Below are positions 8,801 through 16,863 of a stretch of 20,000 bases of DNA, in pieces (within the stretch, counting starts at the first letter, position 1; each line of letters begins with the position of its first letter). The translations under genes were made by a program, and so were the position numbers. The notes below the pieces were generated by a model. It worked only from the letters and a program-made list of their open reading frames with translations. It was not told where the DNA came from and searched no databases. The stretch is taken from the NCBI GenBank assembly GCA_963575745.1, contig CAUYUJ010014204.1, forward strand, positions 345,585-365,584. Direction: 5' to 3'. This DNA comes from Prorocentrum cordatum (Eukaryota; Sar; Dinophyceae; Prorocentrales; Prorocentraceae).

Positions 8801-8964
8801 CACCCTGCGAAATGCTTAAGGAGTCATGGGTTAAGAAATTCATAGTCTCAGATCTTGAATGAAACCCAACATTTCTATTAAAAACTTAGGATTTACATTG
8901 AAACGTTAAGAATAATCGAGACTCTGGCCGAAACCTTACGTTTTCTTAAGCATCACCTAGGGTG
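8801..8964. mobile_element. AT-rich TIR element (family D), TA-flanked
   Basis: Inverted ends read CACCCTGCGAAATGCTTAAG (8801-8820) and, from the right, CACCCTAGGTGATGCTTAAG (8964-8945). They match except in a central five-base block. TA lies on both sides (8799-8800 and 8965-8966). The 164-bp body is clearly AT-richer than its GC-rich surroundings and has short internal dyads (CTTAGGATTTACATTGAAACGTTAAG). No coding capacity is seen. Confidence 0.7.
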
Positions 8965-8966
8965 TA

Positions 8967-9143
8967 GGGAGAAAGTTCGAGGCTGGTACGCCGAGGCGGC
9001 GGCGGCGGCGGCGGCGGCGAGAGCGCAGCGTGCCAAAGGGGGGGCTCCCCCGGCTGGCGGCGCGCGAGCGGCGCGCCGTGGCGGCGGCGGCGGGGAGCCG
9101 CGCCTCCCCGCCGGGGAGGGGCGAGGCCCCTTCGGCCTCGCTT
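8967..9143. other. GC-rich stretch with (GGC)n tracts
   Basis: GCG/GGC triplets occur near 8994-9020 and 9078-9095, with several short GC palindromes such as GCGAGGCCCCTTCGGCCTCGC (about 9121-9141). No gene is recognised. Confidence 0.6.
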
Positions 9144-9328
9144 CCCAGACCTCCTCGCGTCGTGAAAAAATCACGACGGGAGGTTTTTCGCCATTTTCGG
9201 CCTCCGGGGGCCCTCGCCGGGCCTCGGGACCGTCAAAAGACGACTCAGGACGAGAAACCGGTCACGGGGAAGGGGTCGGGACCTCTGGGGGTCGCGTCAT
9301 GAAAAAATCATGACGTCGGGGGTCTGGG
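9144..9328 (+). mobile_element. 185-bp TIR element with end hairpins (family E copy 1)
   Basis: Terminal CCCAGACC (9144-9151) is inverted as GGTCTGGG (9321-9328). Just inside each end is a perfect 7-bp stem with a 5-nt A loop: GTCGTGA/TCACGAC at 9159-9177 and GTCATGA/TCATGAC at 9296-9314. An inverted copy of almost the same length (184 bp), about 95 percent identical by eye, lies at 15259-15442. No clear target duplication and no coding capacity are seen. Confidence 0.8.
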
Positions 9329-9750
9329 CTGGGGGAGCGGGGCGGCCACGGCGGCGCGCGGCCAAGGCCCCGCCGACGACGGCGGCCCCTGCAGGCGGTC
9401 TCTCTCGCGAGCAGCGCCTGCTCGGGCAAGAGCAGTCTTGGAGGCGCCCCTCGAGCGTGTAGCACTCGGGGGCGGTGTGCCGGCTCGCGGGCCCAGTGGG
9501 GAGAGAGAGGCAGGCGCGCGCGGGAAGCCGTGGGTCGACTCGCGGCGAGGGGGTCGAGGAGGCCCAGCAGTTTCACTGGAAGTTCCTGGACAATGGCGCC
9601 AGGGCGACCTGCAGTGGGTCGACTGCCTCCGCCCCAGGCACGCGCCTCCGAGGGAGGATAGGCGCTTCTCGTTCCCGACCTAGGCTCTGCCTAGAAGGGC
9701 TCTGGCTCTGTTTGCTTATAAAGGGGCCAGGCAGTGTAACCCGCCCCGGG
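9329..9750. other. GC-rich stretch without a recognised gene
   Basis: Frame 1 is open across 9475-9870 but its translation (for example EEAQQFHWKFLDNGARATC) matches nothing I know and runs into the downstream repeat. A TATAAAGG word at about 9717-9724 is too little to call a promoter. Confidence 0.4.
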
Positions 9751-9895
9751 CGGTTCCCCCGGTGCCGTGGGAGCCAAGCAAAAGCAACAGCAAAGGTAAA
9801 AGCAAACGCGCGGTTCCCACAGTTGCGCTCCCTGGGTGCCAAGCAAAAGCAAAAGCAAAGGCAAAAGTGAAGGCAAAAGCGAAGGCAAATCAAAA
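9751..9895. repeat. 60-bp tandem duplication grading into AAAGC repeats
   Basis: Units starting CGGTTCCC at 9751 and 9811 share GCCAAGCAAAAGCAA near their middles. The second unit runs into degenerate (GCAAAA)n and (GGCAAAA)n to 9895. Confidence 0.75.
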
Positions 9896-10084
9896 GCATA
9901 GCATAGCATAGCATAGCATAGCATAGCATAGCATAGCGCAGCATAGCATAGCATAGCATAGCCTAGCCTGGCCTAGCCTAGCCCAGCATAGCATTGCGCA
10001 GCATAGCATAGCATAGCATAGCATAGCATAGCAGAGCAGAGCAGAGCAGAGCATATCATAGCATAGCATAGCGCAGTACAGCAT
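9896..10084. repeat. (GCATA)n pentanucleotide array
   Basis: More than thirty GCATA-type units occur with local variants GCGCA, GCCTA, GCCTG, GCCCA and a patch of GCAGA (10031-10055). The five-base period is kept through almost all variants. Minus-strand frames of repeated Met-Leu-Cys-Tyr-Ala are artefacts. Confidence 0.95.
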
Positions 10085-10218
10085 CCACTATTGCTCCAAC
10101 TCCTAGGTAGGGTCGCACTGGGATAATTCTCATGTTTACTATCATTAATATTAATATCAATAGTATGAGTGTTATGTGTCTTATTATCCTTAGTAGCTTC
10201 TGCGTTCCTGGAGGCACG

Positions 10219-10733
10219 GTGTTTGATGGCTTCATGGCCGTCACGGTGCGCCAGCAGGGCTACTCTTCCGTGCTCATCGTGTACTACGGGTACTGATCGG
10301 TCAACTTCGGCGGCGGCAACACAGGGCGCATGGCCCGTCTGGGCGCCTCTAAGAGCAGTCTGTAACTTCCGCGGGTGCTTGTGGGCGACTGGAACATTGA
10401 TAAATAGCGAATGCAGAAGTCAAAATACTTTCGGAAGATAGACGGAAAGCTTCTAAGTATAGCGAGCAGTTCACATGTGTCAACGGTGCAAGCGACTCCC
10501 ACATCGATTATGCCATAACTGGTGGATCGTGTGTGCTAGATATTATCGCTATCGAGGCAGCGTCAGCTGTTCCGTGGAAGCCCCATTGCGGGCTAGACAT
10601 AACCTTTCGGAACTCTGGAATACGGTTGATGACCAGGTCTATCATCGTTGCGCCCAGGTTGCTTCAGCAAGCAGCGCCACGCTCGTGTCCCACTGCTGGT
10701 TCGAAAGCGAGTCGTGCGAAGGCTGAACAGCAG
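10219..10733 (+). pseudogene. Retroelement 2, endonuclease-like part, with stops
   Basis: Frame 1 from 10219 reads VFDGFMAVTVRQQGYSSVLIVYYGY, stop (TGA 10294), FGGGNTGRMARLGA, stop (TAA 10363), then VLVGDWNID and stop (TAG 10405). GDWN is the variant of the EEP GDFN motif seen in this retroelement class. After a frameshift, frame 3 gives FTCVNGASDSHIDYAITGG (the IDY motif near the C-terminal catalytic region), then AVPWKPHCGLDITF at about 10566-10607. The order GYSSVLIVYYG, GDWN, S.IDY, PWKPHCGL is what I know from this class of dinoflagellate endonuclease/RT proteins. The three stops and the frameshift make it a pseudogene. It is distinct from retroelement 1. Frame 3 stays open to about 10970, but that part is not recognised. 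Confidence 0.72.
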
Positions 10734-11440
10734 GAGAGCTCCGAAGCTCCGCGTGCCAAAACAAAGGCTTTGTGCTGCGAGCAGTTTTCCGACCTTCTTG
10801 GGCCCGAGGCCTCCACGGGGGACCTCGACGAAGGGCGACCCGAGGTGGGCGATCCGCCTGGCTCGAGGGCGAGAACGATCCATGGGCCGACGAGCCGTCT
10901 CTTGTGCCTGCCGCGGGGTGTAACACTCATGAAGGGGAACTGGAACACACAAATAAATACACACAAATAAAAATATCCCCCATATCTTCCCATATTTTCT
11001 GGGTTTTTGTCTTCCCCACCACTTCCCATATTTTTGCATATTTTCCTGGGAGTCGACGATTAATTGTGTCTGTGTGTTTCTTTCCCTCCTGAACTCATTC
11101 CCAGGACTTAGGTTCGGTCCAGGCTGGCCCCAGCAGCGGTGATACCCAGGTGCATGTCACATCTCAGCAGTCAGTGTCTGCGGGGGAGCGCGGGGCCCAA
11201 CCAAGCGAGCGTCCTCAGAGGTCTGAGGCCAGCGGAGCCGGTCCGAGCTCTTCCCACTCCACTGCCGCTGCTGCTGCCGCTCCCTCCTACCCCATCTCGG
11301 CTGCCCCCTGGTCCTCGGCCGCCTTCGCTCAGGCTTCTGGGCACTAACACTCTCTCCAGTCGGTCTGGCCTGCGATTCGCGATTCTCTGGCAGTTGAGGC
11401 TGGCCGACCTTGCGTTCTGCATAATAGTAGCAAATACGAA
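10734..11440. other. Spacer within retroelement 2
   Basis: Between the endonuclease and RT pieces there is unrecognised sequence. It includes an AT-rich patch at 10940-11060 with repeated CCCATAT words (CCCCCATATCTTCCCATATTTTC and CTTCCCATATTTTTGC). It may be the diverged linker of the same element. No independent gene is supported. Confidence 0.45.
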
Positions 11441-11446
11441 TCGTGG

Positions 11447-12600
11447 GTGCGCACGGCAGAGCACGCCTCCTCGTTGGATCGTGGCCTCGAGTTGCCACAG
11501 CAGTCGAGGGCGAACGGCGTCGACTTGGCGGCTGCCCCTGCTCGCCAGGCTGCTCACACTCGCGGGCAGCCCTTGAAAGATATTGTTGCCTCGTGGTGGG
11601 GCAGGCTTCACACCATCTCTCCGAAGACTCTCAAGCATCGAACCCGTAGGGACGGTGCCGCTCGCAGCGTTCGAGTTTTTCCTGCACTGTGGGCGAGCTG
11701 CTGGACAGCGTTCCCGAGGGCGCGGAGGTGGTCGGCAGTCCGCAGTTCAGTTCTTGGAGCGAGCTGGGCCAAGCAGGCAGGGGATCGAGGCTCCGGGGGC
11801 GCCGTGGCTCATGGAGCTCGAGACCTGGTCGGAGCGAGGAGCGAAGCGTGCGCGAGGGCGCACAGCCACCGCGTTTTTGCAGCAAAGTTCCAGGACTGGA
11901 TTGTGTCGGTCGGCTCTTTGGGTAGCATCCACGGGAATACCAAGGAGCTTCCGCCAATGGTTGATGGATGATCTTCGCGTGGGTTCTGAATGTCTGGCCC
12001 ATCCAGTTGATATGATCGATCATAAGGTCACCCAGTGGGGGGGCCTGTGGAGGTCAGAGTCGCTCACCACGGCCAGGGCGAAGGAGACTTTCGCGACGGT
12101 CCGTGAGCACGCTCAAGTGGAGCAGCTGGAGCCTCTGTCCGCGGCGGCGCTGAGGCGGGCTGCAGGCGTCATGAAAGGGCGCGCAGGGCTCAGCGTCGAC
12201 AGGGCGTCGCCGCTCGACATCGAGCGCTTGCCCGACTGTGCGCTGCAGGAGCTCTGCGACCTGTACACAATGCTCGGGCAGGGCTCTTCGTGGCCATGGC
12301 AGGTGCTGACCCTGGTCGGGCGCCTTCTCTCCAAGAAGGCAGGAGGCGATCGCGTCGCAGGGCCCATCGCCATGCCCTGCCGCCTGTGGAGCATGGCGCG
12401 AGCGCCTCAGATGCGAGAGCGGCGGTCGCTGGATGTGGAGGCGATGTGGGTCGCTGCGGTGGCCAACAACGGTGCTCTTCGCGAGGCACTTGTTCGGGTG
12501 CTCGGGGAGGAGATGCACGTGAAGCTTAACCTTCCCCGTGGACTTGGCCTCATAAACGTGCACTCCTTCTACCACACTAGTGAGTGGCCGCACATAGCGG
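11447..12600 (+). pseudogene. Retroelement 2, linker and reverse transcriptase N-terminus
   Basis: Frame 2 (11447-11971) includes SWWGRLHTISPKTLKH and, near its end, FAAKFQDWIVSVGSLGSIHGNTKEL. The reading then shifts to frame 3 (from about 11960), with VTQWGGLWRSESL, EQLEPLSAAALRRAAGVMKGRAGLSVD, LCDLYTMLGQGSSWPWQVLTLVGRLLSKKAGGDR and IAMPCRLWSMARA. This matches the pre-RT and fingers region of the second retroelement class (W..., LLxKxxGGxR, LW). The motif A position reads LINVHSFYH (12549-12575): the usual two Asp residues are Asn (12555-12557) and His (12573-12575). After about 12600 RT similarity stops. Frame 3 stays open to 12722 but is not conserved there. Confidence 0.7.
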
Positions 12601-13076
12601 TTGGCACTCTCAACCAGTCCCCATCCCCAGCGGCGTGGCCTGGGCCCCACTGGCCGATTTGCCCCCTTAGATGGGGATATAGGTCGATCCCTTCGGGTTT
12701 CGAGGGGTGTATCCCCAGCTGAGGGGGGGGGGGTAATTTGGTGGGGGTCTCGAAGGGGATGGGGATGGTGATGGGGGTCGGTCAAACGATACTCAGCTTA
12801 GGTTCCCGCCGACCACTTTGTGTTTGGAGCTCCAGCTTTGCCTTCGCCAATGCATGGTGGCGCAAATGGATGCGCATTCCATCCCATGTCAGCCTGCTCG
12901 CTCGGCGACGCAAGGGCTGCGACGTGGGACACGATGTGCACGCTGCATGACTTAATGGGTTCTGTAGAAGCCACGTGCGGCTCAGCCATCACTTGCTGAG
13001 AGATCGTGGATAGATGCTTCGTATCAACGTGTTTTCGGGTCGCGTCGTCGTGTTCGTTTGACTTTTGCGAGGCGGG
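12600..13076. other. Non-RT insert or replacement, first part
   Basis: Retroelement similarity ends near 12600. A small stem lies at 12599-12615 (GGTTG/CAACC), another has 8-bp arms TGGGGATA/TATCCCCA at 12672-12679 and 12710-12717, and a G run lies at 12722-12732 followed by GGGGATGG repeats. The stretch 12790-13076 is unique with no recognised gene. Confidence 0.5.
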
Positions 13077-13080
13077 GATT

Positions 13081-13232
13081 TATCCAGAACCACCGCCTGG
13101 GAACTGACGGCCTGGTGCCCCAGCGGGCGGTGGATATTGATATATTTCGGCCTTGGGTGCCCGAATATGTCCATATCCACCGCCTGCCGAAGCTCCGAAA
13201 ACTGACCCTCCATGCGGTGGATATGGATGAAT
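13081..13232. repeat. Duplicated hairpin unit with GCGGTGGATATGGA arms
   Basis: A 14-bp word occurs in alternating orientation: minus-like at 13081-13099 (TATCCAGAACCACCGCCTG), plus at 13127-13140 (one arm variant), minus at 13170-13183 and plus at 13214-13227. The last two are perfect complements with a 30-nt loop. The whole looks like two copies, about 88 bp apart, of one hairpin. Both strands are open here and read as VDIDIF/VDMDEF or IHIHRM-type peptides, which follows from the dyad. Confidence 0.7.
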
Positions 13233-13393
13233 TTCCGCCTCGGAACTTCGGCCAAGGGGGCTGGGAGCACGGTCAAGCATTTTGCAGAGCAGGGTTTGAG
13301 CACGTCGCCCAAATCGGCGATCACGTGATCCGTGCACGAAGACGCGAAGGCCGTGGTTCGGCTTCTACGTAGGCGCGGCATCGGCGTCAACGC

Positions 13394-13595
13394 GCTGCCA
13401 CTTAGGCCCGATGCCAAGCGCGGACGGCCGAGGCCGAGGCGCAAACCGCGAGGGTGCAATTTGTAGCACGTGCCTTTTGCACGTCGTGTACCTGCGACTT
13501 CTGTGTGCGTTGCCACCTAGGCCCGATGCGAAGCGCGGACGGTTAAAGCTGAGGTGCAGGTCGCGAGGTGCCGTTTGAAGCACAGACGCCCCACC
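13394..13595. repeat. Tandem repeat, about 82-bp unit at 115-bp spacing
   Basis: GCTGCCACTTAGGCCCGATG (from 13394) and GTTGCCACCTAGGCCCGATG (from 13509) begin two similar stretches that also share AAGCGCGGACGG and GTAGCAC/GAAGCAC ends. Similarity is roughly 75-80 percent by eye. Confidence 0.7.
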
Positions 13596-14105
13596 TCGGG
13601 ATCGACACGGGCAGCGGCAGGCGGCAGGCGCCGGCAGCGGCACGGCAGCGCACCAGCAAGGCCGGAGCGCAGCACGTGCAGTGGCTGTGAAGTACGCTCG
13701 GGCTTCAGCGAGGTACACCACCACGATTCTGGCGTTGGCTTCTTTGTCCTCCCTCTTCGCCCTCGGTGACGTTGTAGGTCCTCCAGATAGGGGGGCAAGT
13801 CCCAGCCGCAGTTTTTTCTGACGCGTGACAACCACTTTCCGAGCCACGTGGACGACGAGGGTCGCATGGTTGCCCCCCCTGGCTTGCGCACACATAAAAC
13901 AGGTCTTCACTGGGTTTAGTGGGATCTGGTTTAGTGACGTGACGTGTGCTGGGGGACGCCCCCCCGCCCCGTTCCACTAAGCGGAACTGCCGTCACCCGA
14001 AAAAAACACAGGCTACGGCAGACCTGGTTTCGTGATCCTGGTCAATTGAAGGGCTCCGGGGCCCTAGCACTAACCGGGTCCCCTTACCTGGGGTCCTGGC
14101 TATAC
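13596..14105. other. Non-coding stretch before the retroelement 2 C-terminus
   Basis: CAGCGG-rich short repeats occur near 13610-13660. Near 13912-13940 TGGGTTTAGTGGGATCTGG is followed by TTTAGTG and GACGTGACGTG, with a CCACTAA complement at 13975. No gene is recognised. Confidence 0.4.
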
Positions 14106-14112
14106 CCGAACG

Positions 14113-15003
14113 ATGAAGGTGCAGCGAGTGGGGCAGCAGGCAGCCGCGGTGCGCGGCCATCAGGCCCACGGATGCTTTGGGTCCGCCGTGGCCATGCAGC
14201 GGCGGCGCCCTGCGGCGGACGCCAGCTTCGCAAAGCGAGGGAGGTGTACCGCCACCCGGCCGGCGCCGAGGATGCCTGGGGCAGACCCAGGCCTGACGCT
14301 ACCGAGGCAGCGCTTGGCGCAGTGGCTGCAGGCTTGGATCACCGGGCCGAGGCAGCGCGCGGGCATCCGGCGCGCGTGGGCAGGCATCCTGTCCCAAGTG
14401 TCGGGTTCGGAAGAGGCGCAGAGGGCACGGCACATCCGAAGCCTCCCTCTCTGCTGTCGTGGCATATCTGTTGCAGGCGAGTTGGCTCCCAGTGTCAGCC
14501 GTCGAGTGGGACACCAGGAGTGATAGTGCAGTCGATCGTCACGCTTGGAATTTCTCCTCGGACGAAGTGGTGACTCTTGATAAAGTTACGCCCCTCTTGG
14601 ATGAATTTGAAGAGTCGCTGGCCCTGCGGCAGTGGCGCGAAGCAGCAGGTCACTTTGGCGGCGAAGGCCTAGTGGGAGGCAGCGACCTCCATTCTTGTCG
14701 GATGTGTCTCGCCAATCTGATGCATGGCTACAAAAGGTCTCAGCTGTCGGAGCTCGTGTTGGGAATCGCAGTTGGCGGAACGTGGACCAAATCTCGCAAG
14801 TTTCAAGCCGGCCTGTGCGAGTCTGATGTTTGTGCGCATGCGACGATGGCGGCAAGGCCTCTCGGATTCGGAGCACCTGCACACGAGGGCGGCGGCGGCG
14901 CAGGACGGTGCGGAGCGCTTCTGGACCCGAGGGCCGACTCCAGCGAGCAGGACGACGGTTCCCCCCCCCTCTGGCGGCAACTTGCTGGAGTGCGGGCAAC
15001 GTG
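14113..15003 (+). pseudogene. Retroelement 2, C-terminal region
   Basis: This matches the part downstream of the RT core in the retroelement 2 class. Frame 1 (14113-14425) gives LPRQRLAQWLQAWITGPRQ and GIRRAWAGILSQVSG. Frame 2 (from about 14428 to 14830) gives AYLLQASWLPVSAVEW, TPLLDEFEESLALRQWREA and GGTWTKSRKFQAGLCESDVC, the conserved block before a Cys-rich segment. Frame 3 at about 14850-14960 may carry the tail (GAERFWTRGPTPAS). Two frameshifts break it. Together with 10219-12600 it is the same element minus the catalytic RT core. No start is meaningful. Confidence 0.65.
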
Positions 15004-15071
15004 AGCTCGCTCCTTGTCCCAAGATGCTCGGGAGCGGGCACCGTCGACGCATCGCTCGGCGGCGAGGGAGT

Positions 15072-15224
15072 GGGGGAAGTGAGAAGCAGAAGGCCTTCTC
15101 AGAAGGCGGCGGGACTTCGCGGCAGCCCTCGCGCCCTCCGAGAAGCGCTGTTCCGTCTCCGGGGAAGGCCTACAGGACTTCTCGGAAGGCCAGGGGGACT
15201 TCCGAGCCTTCTCACTTGCCCCCC
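15072..15224. repeat. Short inverted-repeat unit with AAGTGAGAAG arms
   Basis: GGGGGAAGTGAGAAG (15072-15086) is inverted at 15208-15224 with one extra base. The interior has GAAGGCCTTCTC-type palindromes and repeated GGACTTC words. It may be another small TIR element, but no target duplication is seen. Confidence 0.4.
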
Positions 15225-15258
15225 GGGCGCGCCGCCGAATCGCTCATCACCCTTCGGT

Positions 15259-15442
15259 CCCAGACCCCCGACGTCATGATTTTTTCATGACGCGACCCCA
15301 GAGGTCCCGACCCCTTCCCCAGGACCGGTTTTTCGTCCTGAGTCGTTTTTTGACGGTCCCGAGGCCCGGTGAGGGCCCCCAGAGGCCGAAAATGGCGAAA
15401 AACCTCCCGTCATGATTTTTTCATTACTCGAGGGGGTCTGGG
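15259..15442 (-). mobile_element. 184-bp TIR element with end hairpins (family E copy 2)
   Basis: This is the reverse complement of 9144-9328 with only scattered differences. CCCAGACC at 15259 pairs with GGTCTGGG ending at 15442. End hairpins lie at 15273-15291 (perfect, GTCATGA/TCATGAC, T loop) and 15409-15427 (second arm TCATTAC, so two mismatches). No target duplication is obvious. It lies just downstream of the retroelement 2 C-terminal piece. Confidence 0.8.
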
Positions 15443-15622
15443 GTGACGCGTCGGGCGGCGCTGCCACACCTGGCATACGTTCGCGGCGAGCGGGCCCGGG
15501 CACGGCAGCGCTGCAGGGCCCGTCGCCGCGCCATGCTGGGCGCGGCGGGCCGGTCCCCGCGGCGAGCCGCAGGGCCCGGAGGCAGCAGTCGGGCATGCCA
15601 GGCGGAGCTGTGGTGCACGTGG

Positions 15623-15796
15623 CGTTCCGTCGGGCCTGTCCTCCTGCAGGGTGACTCTGGGCGAGAAGTAAGACAGGGTCAAACAAATGCCCCCGAAAAA
15701 TGGTACGAGTGATACCCCCCAACAAATCGTCCCCCGACGATGTTTTGGCTGTGGTGTACATGTTCCTCCTGTGTAGAGACAGGCCCGATTGGAACG
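15623..15796. mobile_element. TIR element related to family C
   Basis: Inverted ends CGTTCCG-TCGGGCCTGTC (15623-15640) and, from the right, CGTTCCAATCGGGCCTGTC (15796-15778) are seen. The TCGGGCCTGTC core is shared with the element at 1798-2004. The interior is poorly alike by eye apart from a CCCCGAAAA word. No clear target duplication is seen. The GC-rich stretch 15443-15622 before it and 15797-15999 after it show no recognised gene. Confidence 0.5.
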
Positions 15797-16000
15797 TAAT
15801 GGACAATGATGATGTACGCCGTGGCTGGTGGGAGTCTCTTTACGCCAGGCCCACGGGTCAGCACGCAGATGTGCGGCGTTCCACTGGTCAGTTGCTTCGG
15901 TCACAGTCGAGATCGGCTGCCGCGGTCCCAGCTCCGCAGGTCGCGTCGCATCTCACGGGGCGGGAAGTACTGCAGCGCGGCATCGCCAGTTGGCTGCTGC

Positions 16001-16175
16001 AGGGTACAGGGCAGTTTTTGATACATGGGATTTGTTATATGGGATTTTTAATACATGATTCACGTAGGAATACATGTATGCATGAACCCTTCGTTGTTTG
16101 TTCCATACTGAACCCCTGCGTTGTTGATGCAGGATCCGCACGCGGAGCATGCATCAAAAAACGGCACTGCAGCGA
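16001..16175. repeat. AT-richer inverted-repeat unit
   Basis: GGCAGTTTTTGATACATG (about 16010-16027) is inverted as CATGCATCAAAAAACGGCAC (about 16149-16168), with CTGCAG just outside on each side (15997-16002 and 16168-16173). The interior repeats ATACATGGGATTT / ATATGGGATTT / ATACATGATT. This may be a decayed small TIR element with a CTGCAG duplication (weak). Confidence 0.4.
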
Positions 16176-16262
16176 GATCCTATAGACACGCTGGCTGGCG
16201 TTGCGCGCGGCCCACGGTGGCGAGGGAGCGAGGCGCGCCGCCGCAGGGCGGCCACGATTGAG

Positions 16263-16414
16263 GGGGCCACAGGCGAACCCTACCCCTACCCCCCACGATT
16301 TCTGAAGGGGGAGGGTGGGGCTCACTTCGCGCGGGAGCTCCCGAGCGAAGTGAACCCCACCCTCCCCCTCAGAAATCGTGGGGGGTAGGGGTAGGGTTCG
16401 CCTGTGGCCCTCTA
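16263..16414. mobile_element. Near-perfect foldback element (family G), 9-bp target duplication
   Basis: Arms of about 68 bp (16263-16330 and 16345-16414) are almost fully complementary around a 14-nt centre that itself contains the palindrome CGGGAGCTCCCG. ACGATTGAG flanks both ends (16254-16262 and 16415-16423), a 9-bp duplication of the size made by Mutator-like transposases. No coding capacity is seen. The near-perfect arms suggest recent origin or homogenisation. Confidence 0.85.
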
Positions 16415-16605
16415 ACGATTGAGCAGGAGGCGGCGCTGGTGCGCCGTCGGCTGCCGCGGGCTGCTCTGCTCACCGTCCGCGCCGAGGGCCGCACGCCCGG
16501 CGAGAGGCTCGCCCGCCGCGGGGGCCCCATGGCAGGAGCCCCCTTTCAGCGAACCCTTTCAGTGAGGGCTCTGTGCCGCGGCGGCGGCCGCCGCGGCGTA
16601 GCCCG

Positions 16606-16740
16606 TCAGTCCGACGGCCTCAGGTGGGCCCCGAACTCGTCCTCCTCGAACTTCTTTGCGACGGACGCCCCTCCTTTGCTCGCGAGCTTGCAGGAGCCCC
16701 CTCCTCCTCCGCCTTTTCCTGCCCTGCCCTGCCCCTGCCC
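16606..16740 (-). CDS. Possible C-terminal exon of an unknown protein
   Basis: On the minus strand a frame ends SCKLASKGGASVAKKFEEDEFGAHLRPSD followed by a stop at about 16606. The stretch is hydrophilic and protein-like, but upstream it is Gly/Arg-rich low complexity and I see no start or splice site I trust. Plus-strand frames here are Arg/Pro-rich. I recognise no family; it may be chance. Confidence 0.18.
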   Translation of the reverse strand, partial: GQGQGRAGKGGGGGGSCKLASKGGASVAKKFEEDEFGAHLRPSD

Positions 16741-16863
16741 CCGGAGCACAGCAGCTCGCGGCACGACCGCCCGCTCCACTGGCCGAGAGCGGCCGGCCCG
16801 GCAGTTTGAGGATCGAGGGCCCCGAAGGAGGCGGCGTGCTCCTGGCTCAAGAGCGTTGACGTT

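Noticed and set aside
9715-9726. TATA box (TTATAAAGG)
   Set aside because: There is no gene start downstream, and dinoflagellate promoters are not known to rely on TATA.
9573-10084. Cys/Met/Leu/Tyr-rich minus-strand frames
   Set aside because: They are read straight through the GCATA array; a five-base period gives a repeating five-residue peptide in any frame.
11583-12722. 379-aa frame as an intact gene
   Set aside because: Only the part from about 11960 to 12600 matches retroelement sequence; the first part is a shadow of frame 2 and the last part runs into unrelated DNA.
13365-13910. Minus-strand 181-aa frame
   Set aside because: It crosses the 115-bp tandem repeat and has no recognisable motif; the duplicated IAPRG/HLHPRG-like pieces come from the repeat.
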